From positions 204,102-268,101 of the forward strand of contig MKTA01000019.1 in the NCBI GenBank assembly GCA_001897515.1: a stretch of DNA of 64,000 bases. Direction: 5' to 3'. Below are positions 19,229-28,452 of the stretch, piece after piece. Below the pieces are notes generated by a model that was not told the origin of the DNA, searched no databases, and saw nothing but the letters and a program-made list of their open reading frames with translations. Source of the stretch: Bacteroidetes bacterium 41-46. Its GTDB lineage: Bacteria > Bacteroidota > Bacteroidia > Bacteroidales > UBA932. A program made the position numbers and the translations under genes. How positions within the stretch are numbered: position 1 is the first letter of the stretch; the number at the start of each line of letters is the position of its first letter.

Positions 19229-20308
19229 TCAATTAAGCCTTTTTATCTTTTTGTCAATATATTTTGAGTTCAAAATCCTTAACACAGACATATAGTTAAG
19301 CCTGAACTCCAGCAAATCACCAACCTTATAGCCCTTTTCATTACTCTTTAAGTCCAGAACAAACATATCCGAGCTGCCTCCGACAAATGATATATCGGAA
19401 TCCGACGGGGTCAGGTGCTTATCATCCACATCTAAAAGGCCAATATCTATCAGTGCCCTGCAGCTTGTCTTCCCGGCAAGCCTATCGTCAAAAGTTGAGA
19501 CATCACCAACAAGATTGGTCCCCATTTCCCCGTCCGGCACTTGTGGCTTTTCAATTAATTCAATAATCTCAGCATAGAGCAGAAATGCATCAGTTGCCAT
19601 CTTCTTAAGCGGTCTGTCGTTATAAACGTCGGTTCCAAGATAAAGAGTCTCTCCCACACGAAAATGGTTGATCCCTTTTGGCAACATATTTTTAAAAATC
19701 AGAGGAATAGTTACGGATGAGCCCCCTGAAACATACTCAATTTTTTTATTGAATTTAGCCTCAATCAACTGTTGATAAAGGCTCAGTTGTATAAGCTTAT
19801 CCTGATTAGGCAAAACTCCATACAGGCATGAGAGGTTTGCACCAATACCAATAACCTGAATATTCTCCAGCTTAAATACATTTGAATAGAACTCAACAAG
19901 ATCATCCCTCATTATCCCCTCTCTCAACTCGCCAAGCTCTACCATGATAATAATTTTGTGAACTTTACTCTGCCTCTTAGCCTCATCTGATAAAAGTTTG
20001 ATTGTCTCAATCTGAGTATTCATACTGATATCGGCATATTGAACAACCCCTTTAACAGCCCTTCTTGCCGGGGGCTTAATGTAAATAGTCTCTACTTTGG
20101 GATTAATCTGTTTTATCATCTTCAGGTTAGAGATTCTTGAATCACAAACCTGAGTTATATTAAACTGTAACACTTCCTGAATATACTCTCTGTGTCCGCA
20201 TAGCATTTTAGTTACGACAGACCACTTAATACCTCTTTTCCGGAAGAGTTTGTCAAGATATTCAAAATTTGTCCTTAGCTTCTCTACATTTAGCGTAATA
20301 TATGCCAT
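19229..20308 (-). CDS. Ornithine/alanine racemase-family PLP enzyme
   Basis: A 359-residue fold-type III PLP enzyme related to ornithine racemase (Orr) and YhfX. The PLP lysine is Lys34 in WSVVTKMLCGH. The barrel continues with VELGELREGIMRDDLVEFY and the substrate-side VSGGSSVTIP. HFRVGETLYLGTDVYND opens the C-terminal part. It probably interconverts L- and D-amino acids in the cytoplasm. The GNAT gene ends 4 nt upstream, and the convergent dehydratase stop is adjacent (19228/19229). The exact substrate is not determined by sequence. Confidence 0.8.
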   Translation of the reverse strand: MAYITLNVEKLRTNFEYLDKLFRKRGIKWSVVTKMLCGHREYIQEVLQFNITQVCDSRISNLKMIKQINPKVETIYIKPPARRAVKGVVQYADISMNTQIETIKLLSDEAKRQSKVHKIIIMVELGELREGIMRDDLVEFYSNVFKLENIQVIGIGANLSCLYGVLPNQDKLIQLSLYQQLIEAKFNKKIEYVSGGSSVTIPLIFKNMLPKGINHFRVGETLYLGTDVYNDRPLKKMATDAFLLYAEIIELIEKPQVPDGEMGTNLVGDVSTFDDRLAGKTSCRALIDIGLLDVDDKHLTPSDSDISFVGGSSDMFVLDLKSNEKGYKVGDLLEFRLNYMSVLRILNSKYIDKKIKRLN

Positions 20309-20312
20309 CGGG

Positions 20313-20756
20313 TTATTGTTTTGTATATCTCATCTCAAGATACTTATTTGTGAAGCCCAGATTCTCGTATAATCTTCTGGCAGGATTATCGGGTTCCACA
20401 TGCAGAGCTACTCCACCCTCTGCCCTTATAAGGGCTTGCTCCATCATGCACCTGCCTATCCCTCTCCCCCTGAACTTATTATGTGTTGCTATATAAACAA
20501 GAATGTTTTCTGGTATATATCCGTTCATCCCTGTTTTATTTACCACTACAACAGAAGATAACTCCCCCTCCTCAAAAGAGCGGAGAACAAAACCGCCAAA
20601 CGACTCCCCCTCTTTAATTGCATAATTAACAGCCTTCTCTATATCCTCCCGTTTATCTCCGAACTGCTCCAAATGCGTATATAAAAAATCCACGATTTCT
20701 CTCTTCTCCTCAAAAGTTGGTTTGCACTTTTCGTCAAATGACTTAATCTCTATCAT
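20313..20756 (-). CDS. GNAT N-acetyltransferase
   Basis: A 147-residue acetyltransferase with the acetyl-CoA loop in IATHNKFRGRGIGRCMMEQA (Q/RxxGxG/A pattern R-G-R-G-I-G). The C-terminal segment ALHVEPDNPARRLYENLGF is the usual final strand-helix element. Cytoplasmic, substrate unknown. It lies 4 nt before the racemase-family gene, so an amino-acid-related acyl acceptor is a reasonable guess from context only. Confidence 0.85.
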   Translation of the reverse strand: MIEIKSFDEKCKPTFEEKREIVDFLYTHLEQFGDKREDIEKAVNYAIKEGESFGGFVLRSFEEGELSSVVVVNKTGMNGYIPENILVYIATHNKFRGRGIGRCMMEQALIRAEGGVALHVEPDNPARRLYENLGFTNKYLEMRYTKQ

Positions 20757-20933
20757 AATTTACTTGGCTTTTATAATCCATTTAATATACAAAAATTATA
20801 ACACCTGAAAAGATTATTTTGTTTTAAAGTAAAATTATCAACTGCAGAATCAACTGTGAATAAAGCACTCTCATCTTTTATGTTTTATCCATTGTCACTA
20901 TAACTATACTTTTGCTGAACAATTGTAAGATTT

Positions 20934-21008
20934 GACTCGGGACATTGTCTTTGGTGTGATCAACACGGATTTGTCAAAAGTAAGAGTAAGGGTTAGATCT
21001 CCCGAGTC
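20934..21008 (+). promoter_or_regulatory. Inverted repeat in the leader of the flavodoxin-ferredoxin gene
   Basis: GACTCGGGA (20934-20942) and TCCCGAGTC (21000-21008) are perfect 9-bp arms enclosing 57 nt, ending 27 nt before the start codon. The centre has a smaller near-palindrome, GTGTGATCAACAC. The 279-bp spacer 20757-21035 holds nothing else I recognise. It could be a structured leader or a binding site. Confidence 0.35.
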
Positions 21009-21035
21009 ACATCTTTCCTTCAAAAAATCTAAAAA

Positions 21036-21836
21036 ATGAGTGAAATCAAATGTATTGTGTTGTACGAATCAATCTACAACAATAACACTCTTAAAGTAGC
21101 AAAGGCCATTTCTCACACTTTGGGCTGCAGATTGATAAAGGCTTCTGAAGCGATGGAGGAGGATCTGACAAAATATGAGACAATTGGACTCGGTTCCGGG
21201 ATATATTTTGGCAACCTGCACCCATCAATAATTAATATCGCTAAAAATTTTGACAACTCACCTCAGAGGGTATTTATATTTTCAACCAGGGGAAATCCAA
21301 TACACGGCAAATATCATGGTCAACTTAAAGAGATTTTAAATACTAAAGGGAAGAGAATTGTCGGTGAAATTAGTTTTAAAGGGTATGATGGTACAGGACC
21401 ATTTCTCATTTTCGGCGGAGGGAATATCGGCCGGCCAAATGAAAGGGATCTCTCACAGAGTATCTCGTTTATCAGGAAAGCCCTTCCGGAGTACTGCATT
21501 AAAGATTACTACAAACTACTGGATAACAGATTACCTGTTATAGATGGCAGCACAAATAAATACTACTATAAAGATGGTAAAAATCTATTCCTGCTAAGGG
21601 GAGATATCGTTTCTATAAATCAAAATCTTTGCACCGGATGTGGCAGGTGTAAAACCGTTTGTCCAATGGGTGTAATTGAGCTTATTGACAAAAAGGCAAT
21701 CCCGGATAAGGAGCTTGATTGTACTTTATGCAACCTGTGTTGCATAAATTGTAAAGAGAGAGCTATTACATTACACTACAACTGGAGAGATACAATTAAT
21801 GTTGCAAAAAGACACAAGAACAGAAAATCACTTTAA
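21036..21836 (+). CDS. Flavodoxin plus 2[4Fe-4S] ferredoxin protein (EFR1-like)
   Basis: A 266-residue redox protein. The first 170 or so residues form a flavodoxin-like domain with the FMN phosphate loop in YESIYNNNTLKVAKAI and a second loop around GSGIYFGNLHPS. The C-terminal part has two ferredoxin clusters: CTGCGRCKTVCPMG, and the unusual cysteine-rich CTLCNLCCINCKERAI. This EFR1-type fusion occurs in anaerobes and probably shuttles electrons to an unknown acceptor. Cytoplasmic. It may be co-transcribed with the following DUF2141 gene (12 nt). Confidence 0.85.
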   Translation: MSEIKCIVLYESIYNNNTLKVAKAISHTLGCRLIKASEAMEEDLTKYETIGLGSGIYFGNLHPSIINIAKNFDNSPQRVFIFSTRGNPIHGKYHGQLKEILNTKGKRIVGEISFKGYDGTGPFLIFGGGNIGRPNERDLSQSISFIRKALPEYCIKDYYKLLDNRLPVIDGSTNKYYYKDGKNLFLLRGDIVSINQNLCTGCGRCKTVCPMGVIELIDKKAIPDKELDCTLCNLCCINCKERAITLHYNWRDTINVAKRHKNRKSL

Positions 21837-21848
21837 TGAAAATAAATT

Positions 21849-22268
21849 ATGTTTAAAAAGGTACTGTTTTGTATTTCTACTCTCTTTATTTCACATATTG
21901 CTTTATCAAAAACAAGTGTCTCTGTTCAAATAAATAATGCTGATCCGGACAGAACAATACTATATCTTTCAGTATTTAACAATGAAGAGGGTTATAAAAA
22001 AAGAGTTGCATACATTTCGACCTCTGCCATTGCGGGAAGGAGTATCGAAGTTATTGAGTTAGAACTGAGTCCGGGGAATTATCTCTTCTCAGTATTCCAG
22101 GATCTGAACAAGAACAAGAAATGCGACTCAAACCTGATTGGCATCCCAAAGGAGCCTGTGGGTATTTCAAAATATGACGGTAAAGGGGCTCCGGGGAATT
22201 TTCAAAAACATAAAGTATATATTGGATCAGAGTCTGTAAGAGTCTCTATTGACCTTCACAGACTTTAG
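21849..22268 (+). CDS. DUF2141 family secreted protein
   Basis: A 139-residue protein with a signal peptide to about residue 20 (IALSK). It has the DUF2141 signature: a beta-sandwich with LFSVFQDLNKNKKCDSN, then LIGIPKEPVGISKYDGKGAP. Exported, function unknown. Its last 23 nt overlap the 3' end of the convergent PQQ-repeat gene. Confidence 0.9.
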   Translation: MFKKVLFCISTLFISHIALSKTSVSVQINNADPDRTILYLSVFNNEEGYKKRVAYISTSAIAGRSIEVIELELSPGNYLFSVFQDLNKNKKCDSNLIGIPKEPVGISKYDGKGAPGNFQKHKVYIGSESVRVSIDLHRL

Positions 22269-23451
22269 TCAAATCAATACAATAAACCCCTCCATCAGAA
22301 CTCCCGAAATAAATCTTATCACCATCCACAAAAGGAGTAGAGAGTATTGAACCCAGCGCGTGTATAGCTTTTTCTGATTCAAGATAATCTTTTCCGTAAA
22401 GTTGAAAGTCCGGACGGAATTTTCCATTGGAGTCAAAAACCCGAGAGTAGTTTTCTATGCTACCGGCTGTTTTAAATCTGTATTTTATCTCGCCGTTATT
22501 AATATCAACGCCTCTTAAAATTCCGTCAAAACATCCAAAATATACTATGTCGTTATTTACAACAGCAGAACCATAAACCCTCATTGGGAGAGGAACCCTC
22601 CATAATACTTTACCGGAGAGTTTATCAAGAGAAACAAATTCATGAGTATCTGATGTCCCGTAAAAAACCATATTATTGTGAATTGTTGGAGATGATATTA
22701 CCCAGCTTCCCTCCTTTAAGTTCCACAATGCCCTGCCACTCCTTCTATTTATGGCGTAAATATTATAATCTCTGCTCCCGAAATAGATTGCATCCCTGTC
22801 AGCAGAAATCCCTTTCTGGATTTCTCCCTTTGGGAAATATCTGTCTCCGATTGTACGAAAAGACCATAATAGCCTCCCATCTTCCGTATCCAATGCATAG
22901 AGATTTCCGTTAAAATCTCCAATAAACAGAGTATCTCCAGCAATTGCAGGAGTAGCATGTATAATATCTTTTGCTTTAAAGCTCCATTTTAGTTTACCGT
23001 TAGCCTCATTTAAAGCATACATACAACTATCTGCAGTACCCCAAAATACTAAGCCATCTGACACCTTTGGTGAGGAGATATAATAGTCCCAGATATCCCT
23101 TGATCTTTCTCCATATGAAAGGAATCTCCAATTAAGAGAGCCTGTATTAATATCAACAGCATACAGACTTCCATCTTTGCTGCTAAAATACACATTTGAG
23201 TTACTCACTTCCGGAGAGGAGTGCACATCACCATTTGTTCTGTATTTCCAAATTAAACTCCCATCGTACTTGTTCAGAGCGTACAAACAACTATCCCCGC
23301 TACCGATTAACAACTTTTCACCGGCAATGGCAGGAGAGGAGTAAACTCTTCCTCCCGTATTAAATCTCCACACACTCTCTTGAGCCCTAACTGTCAGAGA
23401 ACAAATAGCTACAAAAAATATAGTATAAAATACCGGCCTGATATTCTTCAT
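22246..23451 (-). CDS. Secreted PQQ-binding-like beta-propeller protein
   Basis: A 401-residue protein with a signal peptide to about residue 23 (TVRAQ). It is built of seven or so blades of the PQQ-repeat type. Recurrent blade motifs are VYFSSKDGSLYAVDINTGSL, LFIGDFNGNLYALDTEDGRL and IYFGSSDGGVYCIDL. It resembles BamB-like scaffolds without being BamB itself: there is no lipobox. No dehydrogenase catalytic residues are evident, so a binding or surface role is likelier than catalysis. It starts 11 nt after the peptidase-like gene upstream and probably shares its transcript. Confidence 0.85.
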   Translation of the reverse strand: MKNIRPVFYTIFFVAICSLTVRAQESVWRFNTGGRVYSSPAIAGEKLLIGSGDSCLYALNKYDGSLIWKYRTNGDVHSSPEVSNSNVYFSSKDGSLYAVDINTGSLNWRFLSYGERSRDIWDYYISSPKVSDGLVFWGTADSCMYALNEANGKLKWSFKAKDIIHATPAIAGDTLFIGDFNGNLYALDTEDGRLLWSFRTIGDRYFPKGEIQKGISADRDAIYFGSRDYNIYAINRRSGRALWNLKEGSWVISSPTIHNNMVFYGTSDTHEFVSLDKLSGKVLWRVPLPMRVYGSAVVNNDIVYFGCFDGILRGVDINNGEIKYRFKTAGSIENYSRVFDSNGKFRPDFQLYGKDYLESEKAIHALGSILSTPFVDGDKIYFGSSDGGVYCIDLTKVCEGQ

Positions 23452-23462
23452 AATGCATACTT

Positions 23463-24722
23463 TTACATGTTATTATCCCTTTTAAAATCTTCAATTATCT
23501 GATCAAGGTTTTTCCCCGTTATGCTCATTACCGACTCTTCGATATTCTTACTCAAATAAACATTTTTAAACTTACTTAAACCTATTATATCAATTAAATA
23601 CTTTGTGAATGTGGCCGATATTGGGTAGTAGGCCATATTTGAATAGAACTCACCGGACCCGCCTTTAATAATATCTCTGTTTAAAAGACTCAGATTATCT
23701 CTTACAACCTGTATATCATTACTATAAGCAGTACTTGAAAAGAAATAACTAGTAAATGTGGCAAATCCCTCAAGGAGAAAGATATTCTCTGTTTTGCCGA
23801 TTTTTTCCTCAATTACACTATGAGCTGTCTCATGTTTAAAAACAGTAATATCAAAATTATAAAGATGATTAATATTGCCTATTGACTTGCCGTAAACCGT
23901 CATACTCTTTGGTACTGCAATAAAGAACTGAAGGTCTGACATGTTTGAATATACATATGTCTTAAGCTTTTTGATATCAGACCCAACCTCTAGATGACTG
24001 CATAGTATTTTTATATAATCATCAACATCATTTATTAATACTCTTTTTAGAGAATCTGTCACACCTCCTTTAGAAATCTCAAAATCCAGGTATTGCGTAC
24101 TAAACGAATCAAAATATCTGTTTCTCTGCAGTTCAAGGTTATTATATCTTACACTATGAATAGTATTATTATCTTCAAAACCTGTTACCATTATTTCATT
24201 ACCCCTAAAAACATAGAGCTGGTAGCATCCTGCTCCTATCTGAGTATAGATATTGTTATGCCTTTCAGAGTTCCTGCATGTCAATAATCTTTTAGCATCT
24301 GATGAAATATAGAATAGTGCATCTTCAGGGTCCTCATATTTAACTTTATCAAATTCAAATCCAAATGCAGTCTGTTTAAAAGGAGAGTTAATCAGTTGCT
24401 TATTTTTGAACTGAGAAAACGGACCGTAAAGCTGTATTTTTTTTGAGTAGTCGGCACTTATGAGTTCCGACTCCTTTTTATAAATATAATCTGGCTTTTT
24501 TTGCCACTTATCCCAAAAAACATACCTCTCTATATCTCTTTTATCGTAGTCATTAAGTATATAGCTATCCGGCGTTACAACCAAGACTGTGTCTGTTTTA
24601 TGAAATAAAAGTGTTAAAGAAAAATTGTCGTCCGGTAAGATCCTTTCCTGGGCTTGAGCCACTAACGGCATAGAGAAAATCTGCAAAATAAGTGCAAGAA
24701 TAATAGAAATTGAGCTTCGCAT
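23463..24722 (-). CDS. Secreted gluzincin-like (peptidase MA-type) protein
   Basis: A 419-residue exported protein with a signal peptide to about residue 25 (AQAQ). A zinc motif FKHETAHSVIEEK is followed 16 residues after the second His by a Glu in LLEGFATF. That HExxH...E arrangement belongs to the gluzincin/peptidase MA clan. The rest is not recognisable; a poorly conserved N-terminal half of 270 residues precedes the catalytic segment. It is upstream of the PQQ-repeat gene and 87 nt downstream of a LytS-type kinase gene, so the set may be co-regulated. Confidence 0.65.
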   Translation of the reverse strand: MRSSISIILALILQIFSMPLVAQAQERILPDDNFSLTLLFHKTDTVLVVTPDSYILNDYDKRDIERYVFWDKWQKKPDYIYKKESELISADYSKKIQLYGPFSQFKNKQLINSPFKQTAFGFEFDKVKYEDPEDALFYISSDAKRLLTCRNSERHNNIYTQIGAGCYQLYVFRGNEIMVTGFEDNNTIHSVRYNNLELQRNRYFDSFSTQYLDFEISKGGVTDSLKRVLINDVDDYIKILCSHLEVGSDIKKLKTYVYSNMSDLQFFIAVPKSMTVYGKSIGNINHLYNFDITVFKHETAHSVIEEKIGKTENIFLLEGFATFTSYFFSSTAYSNDIQVVRDNLSLLNRDIIKGGSGEFYSNMAYYPISATFTKYLIDIIGLSKFKNVYLSKNIEESVMSITGKNLDQIIEDFKRDNNM

Positions 24723-24809
24723 GAAAATTTACAATGATTTAAATATCTTTTATCTAAAATAGTGCAGTTATGAAAAACAAGAACAGTTTAACTGATGAAC
24801 CTGGATATT

Positions 24810-25862
24810 TTAAGCGTGAATAAGTGGCAAAACAGCTTTATAATAGCTATCCTCCAAAATAAAATCAGGGGTTTTATCACAAATTATTTCATATCTCCTT
24901 TTAACATTTTTTTGTCCAAGACCTGAAGAGTGCATATTTGAAATTTTTGGCTGAAAGTTATTACGTACAACTAAACTATCATCAACATTAAAAATTTCAA
25001 TATGCAATGGCCTCTCTTCATTAACAATATTGTGTTTAATTGCATTCTCCAATATGACCTGAAGAGAGAGGGGGGGAATCAAATAATTATAAGTGAGATC
25101 TTCCGAAATGTTTTCAGAGAATGAGAGAGAGTGCCCATACCTTATTTGCTGGAGAAAAATGTATGATTTGACAAATCTTAACTCTTTTTCTACAGATATC
25201 ATAGGCTGTTCTATTGAATCCAGAACATATCTGTAAATATTGGAAAACTCCTCAATAAATCTTTGAGCTTTTTCTGTGTCCTTTCTTAACAAGCTAGACA
25301 GCACATTAAGACTGTTAAACATAAAGTGCTGGTTAATTTGACTTTTAAGTATTTCGAGCTTAATTGAGGCAATTTCATTTCTCAATTTTAGAGCCTCTTG
25401 TTTAAGCCTTCTGCTCTCTTTATAGAACAGCAGCCCCTCAATTGAAGCAACAAAAAGCAAATTTGTGATAGAATAAATAAGCGTACCTCTGACTATTGAA
25501 TGTTCCGCCAGGTTATTAACGGGTTTAACAATACCTATCAGCAGAGATACTATCAGTGAAATTATCAAAGAGACAATAATAATTACGCTTATTTCAACAA
25601 CCAATCTTTTAATTGTCTTATTTCCCCACGGATAACGACGGTTTAGAATCTGAATCAGGAAAACCAAAGGAAAAGCGACAATCAGACTTGAGATAAATCC
25701 CACAAGCGACCTCTCTGCAATATGAAGCAGAGTAGCGCCAGTAGTCGTTATTAAATAGTCTCCGGTTTCGATATTATGAATAACAATGCCTGTTTGTAAA
25801 ATAACTGATATACAGACCAGGAAGCCTGCAAGACTTTTTATTTTCTTAAACAGTTTGTTCAT
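24810..25862 (-). CDS. LytS/YehU-type sensor histidine kinase
   Basis: A 350-residue inner-membrane kinase. Four hydrophobic segments occupy roughly residues 10-150. The His_kinase domain has the phosphorylation box KSQINQHFMFNSLNVLSSLL, with a Gln where most members have Pro. The ATPase N-box VILENAIKHN is intact, as is the glycine-rich GLGQKNVKRRYE. It lies 8 nt downstream of the LytTR regulator gene, giving the order kinase-regulator-kinase in transcription. The signal sensed is unknown. Confidence 0.9.
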   Translation of the reverse strand: MNKLFKKIKSLAGFLVCISVILQTGIVIHNIETGDYLITTTGATLLHIAERSLVGFISSLIVAFPLVFLIQILNRRYPWGNKTIKRLVVEISVIIIVSLIISLIVSLLIGIVKPVNNLAEHSIVRGTLIYSITNLLFVASIEGLLFYKESRRLKQEALKLRNEIASIKLEILKSQINQHFMFNSLNVLSSLLRKDTEKAQRFIEEFSNIYRYVLDSIEQPMISVEKELRFVKSYIFLQQIRYGHSLSFSENISEDLTYNYLIPPLSLQVILENAIKHNIVNEERPLHIEIFNVDDSLVVRNNFQPKISNMHSSGLGQKNVKRRYEIICDKTPDFILEDSYYKAVLPLIHA

Positions 25863-25870
25863 TACACCCT

Positions 25871-26626
25871 TTATTTATCCAGCCATCTTTTGAAATCCGA
25901 CGATCTGTCTATACTTACAATTGCTTCAGTATCATTTTCAAATTCAGGCTTTAAAGTGATTTTAATCCGACCTCTTGAGTAAGCGACCATATTAATAATT
26001 GAATTGTGGGATATTAACAGTTTTCTGTTAATTCTAAAGAACTTAGCAGGATTTACTACTGATACTATTTTATCCATAGTCATATCAACAGGATAGTATG
26101 CACCAGAAAATGTTTTAAGGTTAATACCTGTATCTGAAGAGTAGAAATATGCTATCTCATCTATATCAATTTTTGAGTACCTCTGTCCAATCTGAATCAA
26201 GAATCTCTCTTTGTACCCGGTATTTCTCTTTTCAAACAACAAAGACAAAGCCTCCGGATCAATTGTATAAGGAGTCTTGAACGTATTAAATTTTGATAAG
26301 GCATCTTCCAGGTTTCTTTTATTTATTGGCTTTAGTAAGTATGCAATACTGTTCAGTTCAAAGGCCTTAACTGCGTATTTATCAAATGCAGTAGTAAATA
26401 TGACCGGAGTATTTGTTTTAACCTTTTCAAATATTGTAAAACTAATTCCATCTGATAATTGGACATCCAGAAATATAAGATCGGCATAGTTATCCTGTAA
26501 CCAGTGAACAGTCTCCTTAATAGAACCTAGTTTAGCTAAAATTCTAATGGAGGGATCAATTTCATTTAGCATCTCTTCCAGCCTCTCAGCTGCAAGCTGC
26601 TCGTCTTCAACAATTAAAATTTTCAT
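25871..26626 (-). CDS. LytTR-family response regulator
   Basis: A two-domain regulator of 251 residues from the ATG giving MKILIVEDEQLAAERL. The receiver has acidic pair Glu-Asp near the N-terminus, phospho-acceptor Asp in ADLIFLDVQLSDG, Thr in VIFTTAFDKYAVKAF and Lys in YLLKPINK. The C-terminal LytTR domain (from about 140) contains EIAYFYSSDTGINLKT and FFRINRKLLISHNSI. Starts 3 or 12 nt further upstream are possible. The 5' end overlaps the end of the upstream kinase gene by 20 nt, so the two are translationally coupled. Confidence 0.92.
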   Translation of the reverse strand: MKILIVEDEQLAAERLEEMLNEIDPSIRILAKLGSIKETVHWLQDNYADLIFLDVQLSDGISFTIFEKVKTNTPVIFTTAFDKYAVKAFELNSIAYLLKPINKRNLEDALSKFNTFKTPYTIDPEALSLLFEKRNTGYKERFLIQIGQRYSKIDIDEIAYFYSSDTGINLKTFSGAYYPVDMTMDKIVSVVNPAKFFRINRKLLISHNSIINMVAYSRGRIKITLKPEFENDTEAIVSIDRSSDFKRWLDK

Positions 26627-27680
26627 CATATGAATCAATCAAAGGGAGTTTTGCGACAAAATAACCATCAATATTATTAAACAAAGGATGATTATTACAT
26701 AAAAAAGCGTAACGCTTTGTTAAGTTTTTCAATCCTGCCTCATTTTCAAAATTTGAATTAACATTGTAAGGCTGTTTGTTCTTAATAATTAATGTGTGTT
26801 TTTTTGAGGTAATCTCTATAGAAATAGCCTCTGATTTACAGCTATTGACAGAATACTCAACCACTGCCTGAAGAGACAGTGGCGGAACCATTAGATCTGA
26901 GTATTCACCAGGAACTTTCAGAGTAAGAGACAAGTTATCTCCATATTTAATCTTATGCAGGTTAATATATGAGCGAATAAAATCAATTTCCCGGCCAAGA
27001 GATATTACAGGTTTCTCAAATGTCTCGGCAACATATCTGTAAACCATTGAGAAATCGTCAATGAATTGTTGAGCCTTTATTACATCTTCATTAATCAGTT
27101 CAGACAGTATATTAAGACTGTCAAACATAAAATGAGGATTAATCTGACTCTTCAGAATATCAAACTTAACCTGGGCAAGTTCATACTCAAGGTCTCCGGT
27201 TATCTGTTTTGCATGATTACTCTCAAAAAAGAATATCCATCCCTCAAGAATAGTCATTAAAAGGATATTCACAACAGAAAAAATTAGTGCATTATTGAGA
27301 ACTACGCCTTTTAATTCTTCACTGTATGGGTTAATTATATGGGATAATCCGGTAGCAAAAAAAGAGATAACCACCCCAACTACAATAGTTAAAAGTACCT
27401 GACAAACAACTCTGTCAAAAAACGAATGAGTCCAGGGCAACCTTTTGTTGAGTGCTCTTATTATAGATAAATTGATTACGGCAATAAAAAATCCACACAG
27501 TGCACTTATCAGAGTGCCCTTGACAAGCCCAGCAAACAGATAGTGTATCTTCTCCAATACATGATAGCCGGAAAAATGGTTGTATGATATGACAATAACC
27601 TGTATAATAAACGACAAGACAACCAAGAGCAATAAAATGCTCTTGGTTGAGAACGGCCTGATGAGTTGTCTAAATTTCAA
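26607..27680 (-). CDS. LytS-type histidine kinase homologue with a degraded ATP site
   Basis: A 357-residue paralogue of the kinase at 24810, with four N-terminal hydrophobic segments and the box KSQINPHFMFDSLNILSELI. The phosphorylatable His is present, but the usual Asn after HFxF is Asp. In the ATPase domain the N-box, normally ENAxKH, reads VVEYSVNSCKS, so the metal-binding Asn and the following Lys-His are gone. It may be a pseudokinase that modulates its partner. It is the first gene of the three-gene regulatory unit and overlaps the regulator by 20 nt. Confidence 0.85.
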   Translation of the reverse strand: MKFRQLIRPFSTKSILLLLVVLSFIIQVIVISYNHFSGYHVLEKIHYLFAGLVKGTLISALCGFFIAVINLSIIRALNKRLPWTHSFFDRVVCQVLLTIVVGVVISFFATGLSHIINPYSEELKGVVLNNALIFSVVNILLMTILEGWIFFFESNHAKQITGDLEYELAQVKFDILKSQINPHFMFDSLNILSELINEDVIKAQQFIDDFSMVYRYVAETFEKPVISLGREIDFIRSYINLHKIKYGDNLSLTLKVPGEYSDLMVPPLSLQAVVEYSVNSCKSEAISIEITSKKHTLIIKNKQPYNVNSNFENEAGLKNLTKRYAFLCNNHPLFNNIDGYFVAKLPLIDSYDENFNC

Positions 27681-27701
27681 ATAAAAGTATTATTACAAAC
27701 T

Positions 27702-28298
27702 TTAAAAATATTTGACAATACCTACTCTTAAAGCTAAATAGTTCAAACTTACAGAAGTTGTAACTTCATCTCTTAAAAGAGATGGCATAATAACGTCTCT
27801 CTTCAAATGCTGGAACTTCAGGTTTGAGTTAATGCTCCAGCCTTTACCCAGGCTATATTGAACTCCACCGGACAGATGAACTCCCAAGCCATGGCCACTG
27901 TCAGAATAAAATCCATCAACAATACTAGGAGTTGCATCCTCTATCTCTATATGATTATATAGTCCGCCAGCCCTAAGATAATAAGAAAATGCAGATTTGC
28001 TAATATCATCCTTAAACTGTACCCCAAACATATAACCAGTATCCTCAAAATCATAGTAATTACTTCTGAAATTATTCCAACCCCATCCTGCAAATAACCC
28101 GAAGTGCTCCAAAGGCATATAGGTAAAAATGCCTTCAACTCCTTTCCCCACTTTCATTTTAAATTCGCCCAGATTGTTAAGGGCAACAGAGGGACCGGCA
28201 GTTAACTCAAATCCCACTTTTCTTCTTCTCTCCTGAGCGTTTGCAAAATTTACAAACAGAACCAGCGCTGTGATAGCTATCAGACTTTTAAATTTCAT
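27702..28298 (-). CDS. Outer-membrane beta-barrel protein
   Basis: A 198-residue protein with a signal peptide to about residue 21 (FANAQ). Alternating amphipathic strands typical of small eight-stranded porin-like OM proteins follow, such as FGLFAGWGWNNFRSNYY, GVHLSGGVQYSLGKGWSIN and a final YLALRVGIVKYF ending in an aromatic residue. It starts 21 nt upstream of the kinase homologue in the same direction but has its own spacer. The role is unknown. Confidence 0.75.
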   Translation of the reverse strand: MKFKSLIAITALVLFVNFANAQERRRKVGFELTAGPSVALNNLGEFKMKVGKGVEGIFTYMPLEHFGLFAGWGWNNFRSNYYDFEDTGYMFGVQFKDDISKSAFSYYLRAGGLYNHIEIEDATPSIVDGFYSDSGHGLGVHLSGGVQYSLGKGWSINSNLKFQHLKRDVIMPSLLRDEVTTSVSLNYLALRVGIVKYF

Positions 28299-28452
28299 AA
28301 ATATTTTTATTTAAGGTGCGCAAAAGTACAATCTAACAAACATCCCGGCCCGCAAATTCCCATCCGAAGTGTTATATTTCTGCCTGAAAGCGCGTAAATC
28401 AAGGCTGAATCATTATAATCCTCTATTCAAGTGCTTAAACATCGATATTAAC

